A stretch of DNA of 64,000 nt from Dysgonomonas sp. BGC7 (GTDB taxonomy: Bacteria; Bacteroidota; Bacteroidia; Bacteroidales; Dysgonomonadaceae). The notes below the pieces were generated by a model that searched no databases, was not told where the DNA came from, and worked only from the letters and a program-made list of their open reading frames with translations. A program made the translations under genes and the position numbers. This document shows, in pieces, positions 18,710 to 27,463 of this stretch (the stretch's first letter is position 1; each line of letters starts with the position of its first letter). The stretch lies in NCBI RefSeq assembly GCF_001261735.1, contig NZ_CVRP01000020.1:1-64000 (forward strand), read 5' to 3'.

Positions 18710-18802
18710 AACAGTGATCAGTTAGCAGTTAACAAAGAAGGAAATATGACAATGAAAAAACAATGAAGAAGTTGTACAAGTTTGTCAGGTTTTAGTTAAA
18801 AT
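18710..18802 (+). repeat. Intergenic repeat copy 1 (28-bp exact core at 18775-18802)
   Basis: The last 28 bases, from TACAAGTTTG to AGTTAAAAT, recur exactly at 56625-56652 in another intergenic region. Upstream sequence here contains short self-similar units (CAGTGATCAGTTAGCAGTTAAC, split as CAGT/CAGTT repeats) typical of degenerate dispersed repeats. It sits directly before the Dabb gene. Confidence 0.7.
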
Positions 18803-18824
18803 ACATATTTAAAAGGAAGAGATT

Positions 18825-19124
18825 ATGATAAAGCATATTGTGATGTGGAAGCTTAAGGATGAAGCTCAGGGAAATAGTAAGGCTGTAAATGCCGCATTGA
18901 TAAAAGAAAAACTGGAGTCGCTTAGAGGAAAGATTGATGGGCTGCTGAAAATTGAAGTGGGGATTGACTTCCTTGGCGGAGGAAATTTCGATGTTGTACT
19001 CTATTCCGAACTACAAAGTAAAGATACTCTCGATGTATATCAGAATCATCCATTACATCAGGCTATTCTGCCTTTTGTAAGGGAAGTGGTGACTGATAGA
19101 AAAGCGGTGGATTACGAGGCTTAA
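18825..19124 (+). CDS. Dabb (stress-responsive alpha-beta barrel) domain protein
   Basis: A 99-residue single-domain protein of the Dabb family, a dimeric ferredoxin-like barrel. The family opening IKHIVMWKLKDEA, the central FDVVLYSELQSKD and the ending HPLHQAILPFVREVV are all present. Function in bacteria is unclear; some members are enzymes acting on small aromatic molecules. A purine-rich AGGAAGAG lies before the start. It is the first gene of a three-gene unit: the next gene begins 4 bases after its stop codon. Confidence 0.88.
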   Translation: MIKHIVMWKLKDEAQGNSKAVNAALIKEKLESLRGKIDGLLKIEVGIDFLGGGNFDVVLYSELQSKDTLDVYQNHPLHQAILPFVREVVTDRKAVDYEA

Positions 19125-19127
19125 GAT

Positions 19128-19790
19128 ATGCAAGATATAATTAAAGATATACGTACACGTTGCCGTTTGGCTATGAATGGCATCGCATCTACCAGTATGC
19201 GCCAAAGAGGTTTGGTCTATAAGGTAAACTTCGGATTGATGATTCAGCAGATAAAAGATATGGCTGCCAATTACGAGCCAAGTGTCGAATTGGCTGAACT
19301 TCTGTGGAAAGAAGATACACGCGAGTTGAAGATATTGGCAACATTGCTGTATCCTTTGTCCGATTTTTCGGAAAGGGTTGCAAACAGGTGGTTAAAAGAG
19401 ATCTCTAATCAGGAGATGAGAGAGCAGATTTGTGTCAATCTTTACCAGAATTTACCTTATGCGGGAAGAATAGCTTTAGAATGGGCTGACAATTTGGATG
19501 AGAATGTACGGACTACAGGCTATTGGTTATTAGTGCGCCTGTTTTTGACAAAGAAGGCGGATAAGGTTACTTCTCATTCATTGGATTATGTTTTGGGTGA
19601 TGTAATTTCAAATAATACATTTCTTCGTAATGCTGCATTATCAGTCCTGAAACATATCGGGCGGCAGTCTAAAGACGAGAGTGATTATATTGTAGATAAG
19701 CTTTCTATTTATAAAGAGGACCCTGACCCGATAAAACAAGAAGCATATAATAGTATTGCTTTCGAATTCGAGTATTACTTCGAGAAGTGA
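19128..19790 (+). CDS. DNA alkylation repair (AlkD-like) HEAT-repeat protein
   Basis: A 220-residue all-helical protein matching the DNA-alkylation-repair HEAT fold. The pattern LAELLWKEDTRELKILATLLYP is the recognisable AlkD-type repeat. AlkD glycosylases excise bulky or cationic alkylated purines without base flipping. Whether the catalytic Asp and Trp are retained cannot be settled by eye, and some relatives only bind DNA. It begins 4 bases after the Dabb stop, suggesting translational coupling. A second, AlkC-like HEAT protein lies at 55664. Confidence 0.75.
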   Translation: MQDIIKDIRTRCRLAMNGIASTSMRQRGLVYKVNFGLMIQQIKDMAANYEPSVELAELLWKEDTRELKILATLLYPLSDFSERVANRWLKEISNQEMREQICVNLYQNLPYAGRIALEWADNLDENVRTTGYWLLVRLFLTKKADKVTSHSLDYVLGDVISNNTFLRNAALSVLKHIGRQSKDESDYIVDKLSIYKEDPDPIKQEAYNSIAFEFEYYFEK

Positions 19791-19808
19791 TTTAAAGTAG
19801 GCGTTTTT

Positions 19809-20105
19809 ATGGGACTATATTATCTTTCTCTTTTCTTGGTAGGGATTATAATTCTTATCCCAACTTATGTTCTATTGAGCCATTTCAGATCGAAGAGAAA
19901 ATCCTCTTTGACTGTAATTTGCCTAGCATATGCTTCATATGTTTTTCTTTTGTCGGCATTGTTTTTTATTTTATTTGCTGCCGATGTTGGAGATAATGCG
20001 GCAATGGCTGCACTGATTTCACTGCTTTTGGCTGTCGCCTCTACAGTTCTGATCGTTATTCTTAAGTTTGTATATAAAGCAAAGAAACGAATGAAAAAGC
20101 AATAG
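19809..20105 (+). CDS. Small hypothetical membrane protein
   Basis: A 98-residue protein with about three hydrophobic helices (roughly residues 4-22, 32-53 and 60-87). There is a positively charged cytoplasmic loop (FRSKRKSS) between the first two and a strongly basic tail (YKAKKRMKKQ). No family is recognised. It starts 18 bases after the AlkD-like gene on the same strand and probably belongs to that transcript. The next gene is convergent. Confidence 0.7.
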   Translation: MGLYYLSLFLVGIIILIPTYVLLSHFRSKRKSSLTVICLAYASYVFLLSALFFILFAADVGDNAAMAALISLLLAVASTVLIVILKFVYKAKKRMKKQ

Positions 20106-20152
20106 CTCCTTCCTTAATTCAGAAGAAGCTATTGTCCTTATAGAGTGGATTA

Positions 20153-22366
20153 TTATTTGCCTATTGCATATCTTAATCCTATGTAGAACTTACGTCCTTG
20201 GGTTGGTCCCCATACCATTGTTGCATCGAAGTCATTGCCAAAAGGATTTTCGGGCGATACTATAGGATTCTTCTGCTTGAAGTCCGTAATATTTTCGGCA
20301 CCGACATAAATACTCCATGTGCGGAAGTTCTTTGTGATTTGTCCGTTCAGTATTGTAAACGGATCGAAAGAGGTTTTCCACAGAGGGGTAGTGGTATCAG
20401 GTGTAGGCATGCGGCCTCCGCCATTGAATTGAGCAGTGAGATCGAAGACCCATTTTTTTAGGCGGGTTTCGTATGATGTTGTCACCATTGCTTTGTAGTC
20501 GCTGATCAGAGGTTTTTTCATCAATTTACCTCCATATTCAGTTTTTGCATTTGTCCAGCGGTATGCTCCTAAGATATTGAATCCGGGAAACAATGGATAA
20601 GAGGCTTCTATTTGGAAGCTATTGGCATAAGATTTGCCTTTCAGGTTGTAAAACATAACTGCATGCGGATCGCTGTCTACATCGGTAACAACCTGATTGT
20701 CGAAGTCGGTACGATACCATTCTCCCGACAGAGTAAGCTCTTCATTGTTTATCGGTATATGGAATGATACACTGGTTCCGTAGTTCCATGCCGCCTCTTG
20801 CTTCAGGTTGCTTGCTATGTCTATTTTACGGCTGCTTGCAAGATAGAAGCTGTTTTCAGGCATAACAAATACTGTGCGGTATCCTTTTCCTGCCGAAGCT
20901 CTGAGGTTTAACCATTCTACCGGCATATATTTCAGATGTAGACGAGGTGTTACAAAGGCTTTCTTATGCAGGGTGCTGTAGTCTGTACGCAGACCGGCCA
21001 GGGCGACAAACTTGTCATCCTTGTTGAAAGTGTATTGTACATACCCCCCTGTGGTAGTTTCTTCGTCAGGCTGGTTGAATATAGGTTGAGAAAGAGCCAG
21101 AGCCTGATTGTATTTGTCCCAGTTCATGCTCAGCCCGGTGCTAACCTGATGGCCTTTGCCCAGATCGGTTTCGTACATTAACGAAGCGTAGAGGTTGTTG
21201 CCATATACATTGTATTTTTGAGTGGCATACTTCGATTTCTGATCGTGGTATGAGCCTGTAAAGATCAAAGCTATGTTACCATTTCTGCTCTCATCCAAGA
21301 TGTATGAATTCTTAGTGTAGAATTCTCCTCTGTTTGCATTTACAGATATCTCATAAGGATTGTCTATATTCAATGAAGCTGAGTTTAACGTGTGCATTGT
21401 TTGACCGCTGGTACGATAGTCCTGCAAAAAACGGATACCTACCTGCGATGCATATTTACCCGACATGTAGTGCCATCTGTTCATAAAGTTGAACTGATGC
21501 TTTTTGGGCATATCGAGAAAACTGTCGTCGTTGTCGTCATGGGATGCAGACTCGTTGGAGTAGTGTAAAAACACTCCTGTGTTTAACTTATCGTTCAGTA
21601 TAAAAGCAGCATCGGCATTACCTTCGTACCGTCCGGCATCACTGGCAAATACGTTTAGGCTCAGAGGGTCTGCATTGTTTGGCTTTTTGTACTCTACATT
21701 CATTTGTCCTGTGATGGATTCGTACCCATTTTTCACTGAAGCTGCACCTTTAGATATTTGTATACTTTCCATCCATGGGCCCGGTACATAATCTAGCCCG
21801 TATATGGAAGCGGTTCCTCTGAAATTGGGATAGTTCTCTGTCAATGTTTGTACGTATGTGCCTGATAGACCAAGTAGCTGTATCTGTTTTGCTCCTGTAA
21901 CAGCATCGCTGAAAGAAATGTCGACAGAAGGATTGGTCTCGAAGCTTTCCGATAGATTACAGCATGCTGCACGGTGAAGCTCTTTAACTGTGATCTTTTC
22001 TGTTTGTAATATCTCTTTGCGTGACTTTATAGTTCCCGGAGGGGTCTTTTCTATGATGACTTCTCCCAGTTCGTTACTTTCTTCGAGAGTTATATTCTGC
22101 TCCTGAAAAAAGTCGTGTATATGAGTTACTTTGTCTTTAAACCCAACATAAGATATGGCTAGCATATGATCTTTATGGGGAGTTCCCGGTATTTCAAAAT
22201 AGCCTTTTTCGTTGGTTATTACTCCGGTTTTAGCATTCTCCCAACGGACCGAAGCTCCTATAAGTGGCTGTTTTTGTACATCAAGGACATAGCCTTTTAG
22301 TATGTCTTTGCCAAAGACTATTGCGGGCAATAATAGTAATAGTATAAGTGTTTTGATTGTTTTCAT
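20153..22366 (-). CDS. TonB-dependent receptor with carboxypeptidase-like N-terminal domain
   Basis: A 737-residue outer-membrane receptor. The signal peptide covers about residues 1-19. A carboxypeptidase-regulatory-like beta sandwich follows (about 22-100: GYVLDVQKQPLIGASV, TNEKGYFEI, SYVGF). The plug has an unusual Cys pair (HRAACCNLSESFETNPSVD) and AKQIQLLGLSGTYVQ, then the barrel. The AACCNLSE type of plug, together with the Cys-rich HYC_CC_PP gene directly upstream, suggests metal import or sensing, with copper the first candidate. That is an inference from context. It is the second gene of a two-gene unit; the 87-base gap holds a small hairpin. Confidence 0.87.
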   Translation of the reverse strand: MKTIKTLILLLLLPAIVFGKDILKGYVLDVQKQPLIGASVRWENAKTGVITNEKGYFEIPGTPHKDHMLAISYVGFKDKVTHIHDFFQEQNITLEESNELGEVIIEKTPPGTIKSRKEILQTEKITVKELHRAACCNLSESFETNPSVDISFSDAVTGAKQIQLLGLSGTYVQTLTENYPNFRGTASIYGLDYVPGPWMESIQISKGAASVKNGYESITGQMNVEYKKPNNADPLSLNVFASDAGRYEGNADAAFILNDKLNTGVFLHYSNESASHDDNDDSFLDMPKKHQFNFMNRWHYMSGKYASQVGIRFLQDYRTSGQTMHTLNSASLNIDNPYEISVNANRGEFYTKNSYILDESRNGNIALIFTGSYHDQKSKYATQKYNVYGNNLYASLMYETDLGKGHQVSTGLSMNWDKYNQALALSQPIFNQPDEETTTGGYVQYTFNKDDKFVALAGLRTDYSTLHKKAFVTPRLHLKYMPVEWLNLRASAGKGYRTVFVMPENSFYLASSRKIDIASNLKQEAAWNYGTSVSFHIPINNEELTLSGEWYRTDFDNQVVTDVDSDPHAVMFYNLKGKSYANSFQIEASYPLFPGFNILGAYRWTNAKTEYGGKLMKKPLISDYKAMVTTSYETRLKKWVFDLTAQFNGGGRMPTPDTTTPLWKTSFDPFTILNGQITKNFRTWSIYVGAENITDFKQKNPIVSPENPFGNDFDATMVWGPTQGRKFYIGLRYAIGK

Positions 22367-22407
22367 GTGAATATCAATTATTTGTTAATTAATACAATAG
22401 AATATCA

Positions 22408-22433
22408 GTTGCATCTCAATGTGGACATGCAAC
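22408..22433 (-). other. Small hairpin between HYC_CC_PP and receptor genes
   Basis: GTTGCAT (22408-22414) and ATGCAAC (22427-22433) are inverted with a 12-base loop. There is no T-run, so it is not an intrinsic terminator. It could be a processing or regulatory structure in the mRNA. Confidence 0.35.
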
Positions 22434-22453
22434 AAAACTTAATGTATTACTAA

Positions 22454-22921
22454 TCAAATAATGAGTACTCTAATCATCGACAGGTATTCCCTCGGAGGTA
22501 TTTCTGGAGGTCTATCGAAGAGTGCATAATTGTCAGATACTTCTATCTTATTAGATAAGAGCAATATTGATTGGATAAGTTGTACATCTGATATCCAAAA
22601 GAAAGGGGCAATTACATGAGGCCTAAATGAAGCCGAATCTATATCAATTGCCAATCTGGAAGCAGTACAATGGTCTATCTTTTCATATGATTGTCCATGT
22701 TCACAACTTTTATTCACAGTTTCTTTATAGGACTCATCACAACAACTATCTTCATCGTTGGTAGAAGAGTCTTGTAAGCAACATACGTGATGTTGTGTGA
22801 CAAATAAAGTTTGCTCACTGCATGATGAACAGCAGTAATTAATGATTGTAACACCTGCTCCTGTGAAGAACACAGTAACGGATAGTATTACCAATATTAA
22901 TATCTGAGCAAATTTCTTCAT
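22454..22921 (-). CDS. HYC_CC_PP family Cys/His-rich exported protein
   Basis: A 155-residue protein with a hydrophobic N-terminal signal or anchor (about residues 5-27), then cysteine-rich segments: NYCCSSC, HHVCC, EDSCCDE, KSCEHG. A proline motif near the end (DRPPEIPP) completes the HYC..CC..PP pattern that names this Bacteroidota family. Such genes commonly sit beside TonB receptors and metal-efflux genes, as here. Clustered Cys/His suggests metal binding; function is not established. A -7 box (TACATTTG) lies 9 bases before the start. Confidence 0.78.
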   Translation of the reverse strand: MKKFAQILILVILSVTVFFTGAGVTIINYCCSSCSEQTLFVTQHHVCCLQDSSTNDEDSCCDESYKETVNKSCEHGQSYEKIDHCTASRLAIDIDSASFRPHVIAPFFWISDVQLIQSILLLSNKIEVSDNYALFDRPPEIPPREYLSMIRVLII

Positions 22922-22929
22922 ATTGTGAG

Positions 22930-22937
22930 CAAATGTA
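22930..22937 (-). promoter_or_regulatory. -7 box of the HYC_CC_PP / receptor operon
   Basis: TACATTTG on the minus strand close to the start at 22921, so a very short leader is implied. Confidence 0.45.
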
Positions 22938-23022
22938 AGAATTTTTATCTCTATACTATACTTTTCTATTGTTAACTATTCTTATTTGTGTTTTAACAAA
23001 TTCAGGAGATGAATAGTTTACT

Positions 23023-23056
23023 AAAAAAGAGGAGTTGCTAATGCAACTCCTCTTTT
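23023..23056 (-). terminator. Terminator of rpoC / ribosomal operon
   Basis: AAAAGAGGAGTTGC (23025-23038) and GCAACTCCTCTTTT (23043-23056) form a perfect 14-bp stem with a TAAT loop. It is followed on the minus strand by TTTTTT and lies 24 bases past the rpoC stop. Confidence 0.9.
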
Positions 23057-23079
23057 CAACTATATAAAAGAATAATTAA

Positions 23080-26000
23080 TTATTCTACGGCGTCAAAATC
23101 TACAACTGTTTTTCTTGTAGCGGCTATTCTATCGAAATCTTCTTTAGTTCCTACAACAAGTTTCTCAAACTCACGCTGACCTGTACCTGCAGGAAGTAAG
23201 TGTCCGCAGATAACATTTTCTTTCAGACCTTCCAGTCTGTCTACTTTCGCATTGATAGCAGCATCGTTCAGTACCTTTGTTGTTTCCTGGAACGAAGCAG
23301 CAGACATGAAGCTTTGTGTTTGAAGGGCAGCACGTGTAATACCTTGAAGTATCTGGTTTGCTGTAGCAGGTATAGCATCTCTAACTTCTACCGGACGAAG
23401 ATCTCTACGTTTAAGCATAGAGTTCTCATCTCTGAGTTTGCGTGCGGTTACTATCTGGCCTGGCTCGAATGTAGCAGAATCTCCGGCATCTAAGACAACT
23501 TTTTTGCCCCATATTCTGTCATTTTCTTCCATTACATCATACTTGTCGATCACCTGTTGTTCCAAGAAGCGGGTATCTCCCGGATCGATAACTTCCACTT
23601 TGCGCATCATCTGACGAACGATTACTTCAAAGTGCTTGTCATTGATCTTCACCCCTTGCAGGCGATATACATCCTGAACTTCATTAACGATGTACTCCTG
23701 AACAGCAGTTGGCCCCATGATAGCAAGAATGTCGGAAGGAGTTGTGGCTCCATCAGACAATGGCATACCCGCTCTAACAAAGTCATTTTCCTGTACTAGG
23801 ATTTGCTTAGATAGAGGAACCAGATACTTTTTCACTTCTCCTAGTTTCGATGTAACGATAACTTCTCTGTTACCGCGTTTGATCTTACCAAATGAGATTT
23901 CTCCATCTATTTCCGAAACAACAGCAGGATTGGAAGGGTTACGAGCCTCGAACAATTCAGTAACACGAGGAAGACCTCCCGTAATATCTCCGGCTTTACC
24001 TACAGCGCGTGGTATTTTCACTAAGACATCTCCGGCTTTGATAGTATCGTTGTCGTCTTTTATAATATGGGCTCCTAAAGGTAAGCTATACATTTTTATA
24101 GCTTTTCCTTGTTCGTCCAAAATATGAGCTTCCGGAGCTTTTGTTTTGTCGCGAGATTCGATAATGATCTTTTCTCTCAAACCTGTTTGCTCATCTGATT
24201 CTACTTTATACGTAACACCTTCTATAACGTTGTCGAATTTGATACGCCCTGTAGCCTCTGATATAATTACTGCATTAAATGGATCCCATTCGCAGATCAG
24301 ATCATCTTTTTTTACTTTGGCTCCATCTTTGAAATACAGCTTGGAACCATAAGGTATATTATGAGTGAGAAGTACAATTTTTGTATTAGGATCAACTAAG
24401 CGAAGCTCTACTAATCGGCTTACTACAATTGAAGTCTTTTTGCCGGATTCGTCCAAAGCTTCCACTGTACGTAGATCGTCTATTTCGAGTACTCCTTCAT
24501 ACTTGGCAATCACTCTACTTTCGGCAGCGATATTAGAAGCAATACCCCCAACGTGGAATGTACGAAGCGTCAACTGTGTACCTGGCTCTCCAATAGACTG
24601 TGCAGCGATAACGCCTACTGCCTCTCCTCGTTGAACCATACGCCCTGTTGCCAGATTACGTCCATAACATTTTCCACAAACACCTTTCTTAGATTCACAA
24701 GTCAATACTGATCTTATTTCTACACTTTCGATAGGTGAGTTTTGGATTATAGTAGCTTTATCTTCTGTAATTTCCTCTCCGGATTTTACTATTATTTCGC
24801 CTGTAGTAGGATGTTGAACATCGTGAACGGATACACGTCCTAATATTCGTTCATATAGAGAGGCAACAACTTCTTCGTTATTCTTCAGTTCAGTACAAAC
24901 TAATCCACGTAAGGTTCCACAATCTTCTTCATTGATGATCACATCTTGTGATACGTCAACCAGACGACGTGTTAGGTAACCTGCATCAGCTGTTTTCAGA
25001 GCCGTATCCGCAAGACCTTTTCTGGCACCGTGGGTAGAAATAAAGTACTCAAGTACTGATAGCCCCTCCTTAAAGTTGGAAAGGATCGGATTTTCAATAA
25101 TCTGACCACCTTCTGCTCCACTCTTTTGTGGTTTGGCCATCAATCCACGCATACCGGACAACTGACGAATCTGTTCTTTAGATCCACGAGCTCCAGAGTC
25201 TAGCATCATAAATACAGAGTTGAAACCTTGGTTGTCTTTTGTCAACTGATCCATCAAAATATTTGATAGTTTAGAGTTGACATGTGTCCAAGTATCGATA
25301 ACCTGATTGTAACGCTCGTTGTAGGTAATGAATCCCATATTATAGTTATTCATTATCTGCTCTACTTCGTCATAACCTTGTTTTACCAAAGTATCCTTTT
25401 CTTTAGGTATGATTACATCTTCCAGGTTGAACGACAAACCTCCACGGAATGCCATCGTGTAACCAAGATCTTTTATATCATCCAAGAATTGAGCTGTTTT
25501 AGCAACTCCTGATATTTTAATTACTTTACCGATAATATCACGAAGAGACTTCTTAGAAAGTACCTCATTTATGAATCCTGCTTCAATAGGTGTTTTCTCA
25601 TTAACAAGAACACGTCCTACTGTAGTTTCTCTCATTATCTGAGCTATATTACCATTGTCGTCAAGGTCACTAACATATACCTTTATAAGAGCGTGAATAT
25701 CTACTTTTCCCTCATTGTAAGCTATAATTGCTTCTTCCGGACCATAGAAAATTAATCCTTCTCCCTTAGCACCTTTACGTATTTTAGTAATATAATATAA
25801 TCCAAGAACCATGTCCTGAGATGGTACTGTAATAGGAGCGCCATTAGCAGGATTAAGAATGTTGTGTGAAGCCAACATCAGCATCTGAGCTTCCAGTATA
25901 GCTTCGTTACCTAATGGTAAGTGTACAGCCATCTGGTCACCGTCGAAGTCGGCATTGAAAGCCGTACATGATAGAGGGTGTAACTGAATTGCTTTACCGC

Positions 26001-27363
26001 CGATCATTTTCGGCTGGAATGCCTGAATACCTAAACGGTGAAGAGTAGGGGCACGGTTGAGCAATACTGGGTGTCCTTTCATTACATGTTCCAGAATATC
26101 CCACACAACAGGCTCTTTTCGGTCTACAATTTTCTTTGCAGACTTCACTGTTTTTACTATACCACGTTCTATTAGCTTGCGGATAACAAAAGGTTTATAT
26201 AGTTCGGCAGCCATATCCTGAGGAATACCGCACTCGTGCATTTTAAGCTCAGGGCCAACGACGATTACGGAACGTGCGGAATAGTCTACACGTTTACCCA
26301 ACAAGTTTTGACGGAAACGTCCTTGTTTTCCTTTCAAGCTATCAGAAAGGGATTTCAATGGACGGTTAGCGTCCGTTTTTACTGCACTAGATTTACGTGA
26401 GTTATCAAATAATGAGTCTACAGCTTCTTGAAGCATACGTTTCTCATTACGAAGAATAACTTCCGGCGCTTTAATATCTATGAGTCTTTTAAGACGATTG
26501 TTACGTATGATAACACGGCGATATAAGTCGTTCAAATCCGATGTAGCAAATCGACCTCCATCAAGAGGAACAAGTGGACGAAGTTCAGGTGGAATTACCG
26601 GTACGATTTTTACAATCATCCATTCCGGCTTATTTTTACCTCTCGATCCACGGAAAGCTTCTACTACCTGTAGTTGCTTCAATGCTTCGTTTTTGCGTTG
26701 CTGAGATGTATCAGTACTTGCTTTGTGGCGAAGGTTGTTTGCCAAAGAATCAAGATTGATACGTGACAGTAAATCGAAAATAGCTTCAGCTCCCATCTTT
26801 GCTATAAATTTGTTGGGATCTGTGTCGTCTAACAATTGATTTTCTTTTGGAAGTGTATCAAGAATGTTCAAATATTCTTCTTCCGTAAGAAGATCCTTTT
26901 CTGCTATGCCGTCTTCTATCTTAATACCTGACTGAATTACTACATAGCGTTCGTAGTAGATTATAGAATCGAGTTTCTTAGTTGGTATACCAAGTAGATA
27001 TCCCATCTTGTTCGGGAGAGAACGGAAATACCAGATATGAGCTACCGGAACTACAAGGTGTATATGCCCTGTACGTTCGCGACGAACTTTCTTTTCTGTA
27101 ACTTCAACACCGCAACGGTCGCAAACAATACCTTTGTAGCGAATTCTTTTGTATTTTCCACAATGACATTCATAGTCTTTTACAGGACCAAATATGCGTT
27201 CGCAGAAAAGCCCATCCCTTTCGGGTTTGTAAGTACGGTAGTTGATTGTTTCGGGTTTCAAAACTTCACCGCTCGATGCTTCGAGAATTTCTTCTGGAGA
27301 AGCAAGACTTACGGTTATTTTTGAAAAGCTACTCTTTACTTTATTTTCTTTTCTAAAAGCCAT
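23080..27363 (-). CDS. rpoC: RNA polymerase beta-prime subunit
   Basis: A 1427-residue catalytic subunit of RNA polymerase. The N-terminal zinc ribbon has Cys 66, 68, 81 and 84 (CHC...CDRC). The active-site magnesium loop NADFDGDQ is near residue 470. The second zinc site region ([14 protein letters not shown]) and the trigger-loop/bridge region around [21 protein letters not shown] are intact. The protein is a single full-length chain as is usual in Bacteroidota. It is the last gene of the operon, 100 bases after rpoB, with a prominent hairpin in the gap and a strong terminator after it. Confidence 0.98.
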   Translation of the reverse strand: MAFRKENKVKSSFSKITVSLASPEEILEASSGEVLKPETINYRTYKPERDGLFCERIFGPVKDYECHCGKYKRIRYKGIVCDRCGVEVTEKKVRRERTGHIHLVVPVAHIWYFRSLPNKMGYLLGIPTKKLDSIIYYERYVVIQSGIKIEDGIAEKDLLTEEEYLNILDTLPKENQLLDDTDPNKFIAKMGAEAIFDLLSRINLDSLANNLRHKASTDTSQQRKNEALKQLQVVEAFRGSRGKNKPEWMIVKIVPVIPPELRPLVPLDGGRFATSDLNDLYRRVIIRNNRLKRLIDIKAPEVILRNEKRMLQEAVDSLFDNSRKSSAVKTDANRPLKSLSDSLKGKQGRFRQNLLGKRVDYSARSVIVVGPELKMHECGIPQDMAAELYKPFVIRKLIERGIVKTVKSAKKIVDRKEPVVWDILEHVMKGHPVLLNRAPTLHRLGIQAFQPKMIGGKAIQLHPLSCTAFNADFDGDQMAVHLPLGNEAILEAQMLMLASHNILNPANGAPITVPSQDMVLGLYYITKIRKGAKGEGLIFYGPEEAIIAYNEGKVDIHALIKVYVSDLDDNGNIAQIMRETTVGRVLVNEKTPIEAGFINEVLSKKSLRDIIGKVIKISGVAKTAQFLDDIKDLGYTMAFRGGLSFNLEDVIIPKEKDTLVKQGYDEVEQIMNNYNMGFITYNERYNQVIDTWTHVNSKLSNILMDQLTKDNQGFNSVFMMLDSGARGSKEQIRQLSGMRGLMAKPQKSGAEGGQIIENPILSNFKEGLSVLEYFISTHGARKGLADTALKTADAGYLTRRLVDVSQDVIINEEDCGTLRGLVCTELKNNEEVVASLYERILGRVSVHDVQHPTTGEIIVKSGEEITEDKATIIQNSPIESVEIRSVLTCESKKGVCGKCYGRNLATGRMVQRGEAVGVIAAQSIGEPGTQLTLRTFHVGGIASNIAAESRVIAKYEGVLEIDDLRTVEALDESGKKTSIVVSRLVELRLVDPNTKIVLLTHNIPYGSKLYFKDGAKVKKDDLICEWDPFNAVIISEATGRIKFDNVIEGVTYKVESDEQTGLREKIIIESRDKTKAPEAHILDEQGKAIKMYSLPLGAHIIKDDNDTIKAGDVLVKIPRAVGKAGDITGGLPRVTELFEARNPSNPAVVSEIDGEISFGKIKRGNREVIVTSKLGEVKKYLVPLSKQILVQENDFVRAGMPLSDGATTPSDILAIMGPTAVQEYIVNEVQDVYRLQGVKINDKHFEVIVRQMMRKVEVIDPGDTRFLEQQVIDKYDVMEENDRIWGKKVVLDAGDSATFEPGQIVTARKLRDENSMLKRRDLRPVEVRDAIPATANQILQGITRAALQTQSFMSAASFQETTKVLNDAAINAKVDRLEGLKENVICGHLLPAGTGQREFEKLVVGTKEDFDRIAATRKTVVDFDAVE

Positions 27364-27410
27364 AATACTTATAATGAGTATAAAGAGTTAATTTATATTT
27401 ACTAATAATG

Positions 27411-27458
27411 TAATGTGCCAATTTGCAAATTTTTGAAATTCATTTCATTGGCACATTA
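27411..27458 (-). other. Long-stem hairpin in the rpoB-rpoC gap
   Basis: TAATGTGCCAAT (27411-27422) and ATTGGCACATTA (27447-27458) form a perfect 12-bp stem with a 24-base loop that can itself fold (AAATTT/GAAATT). There is no U-run after it, so an RNase processing site or stability element fits better than a terminator. Confidence 0.6.
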
Positions 27459-27463
27459 ATATT

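Noticed and set aside
18710-18770. CRISPR-like repeats from CAGTT units
   Set aside because: The units are short, irregular and not separated by equal spacers; no cas genes are present.
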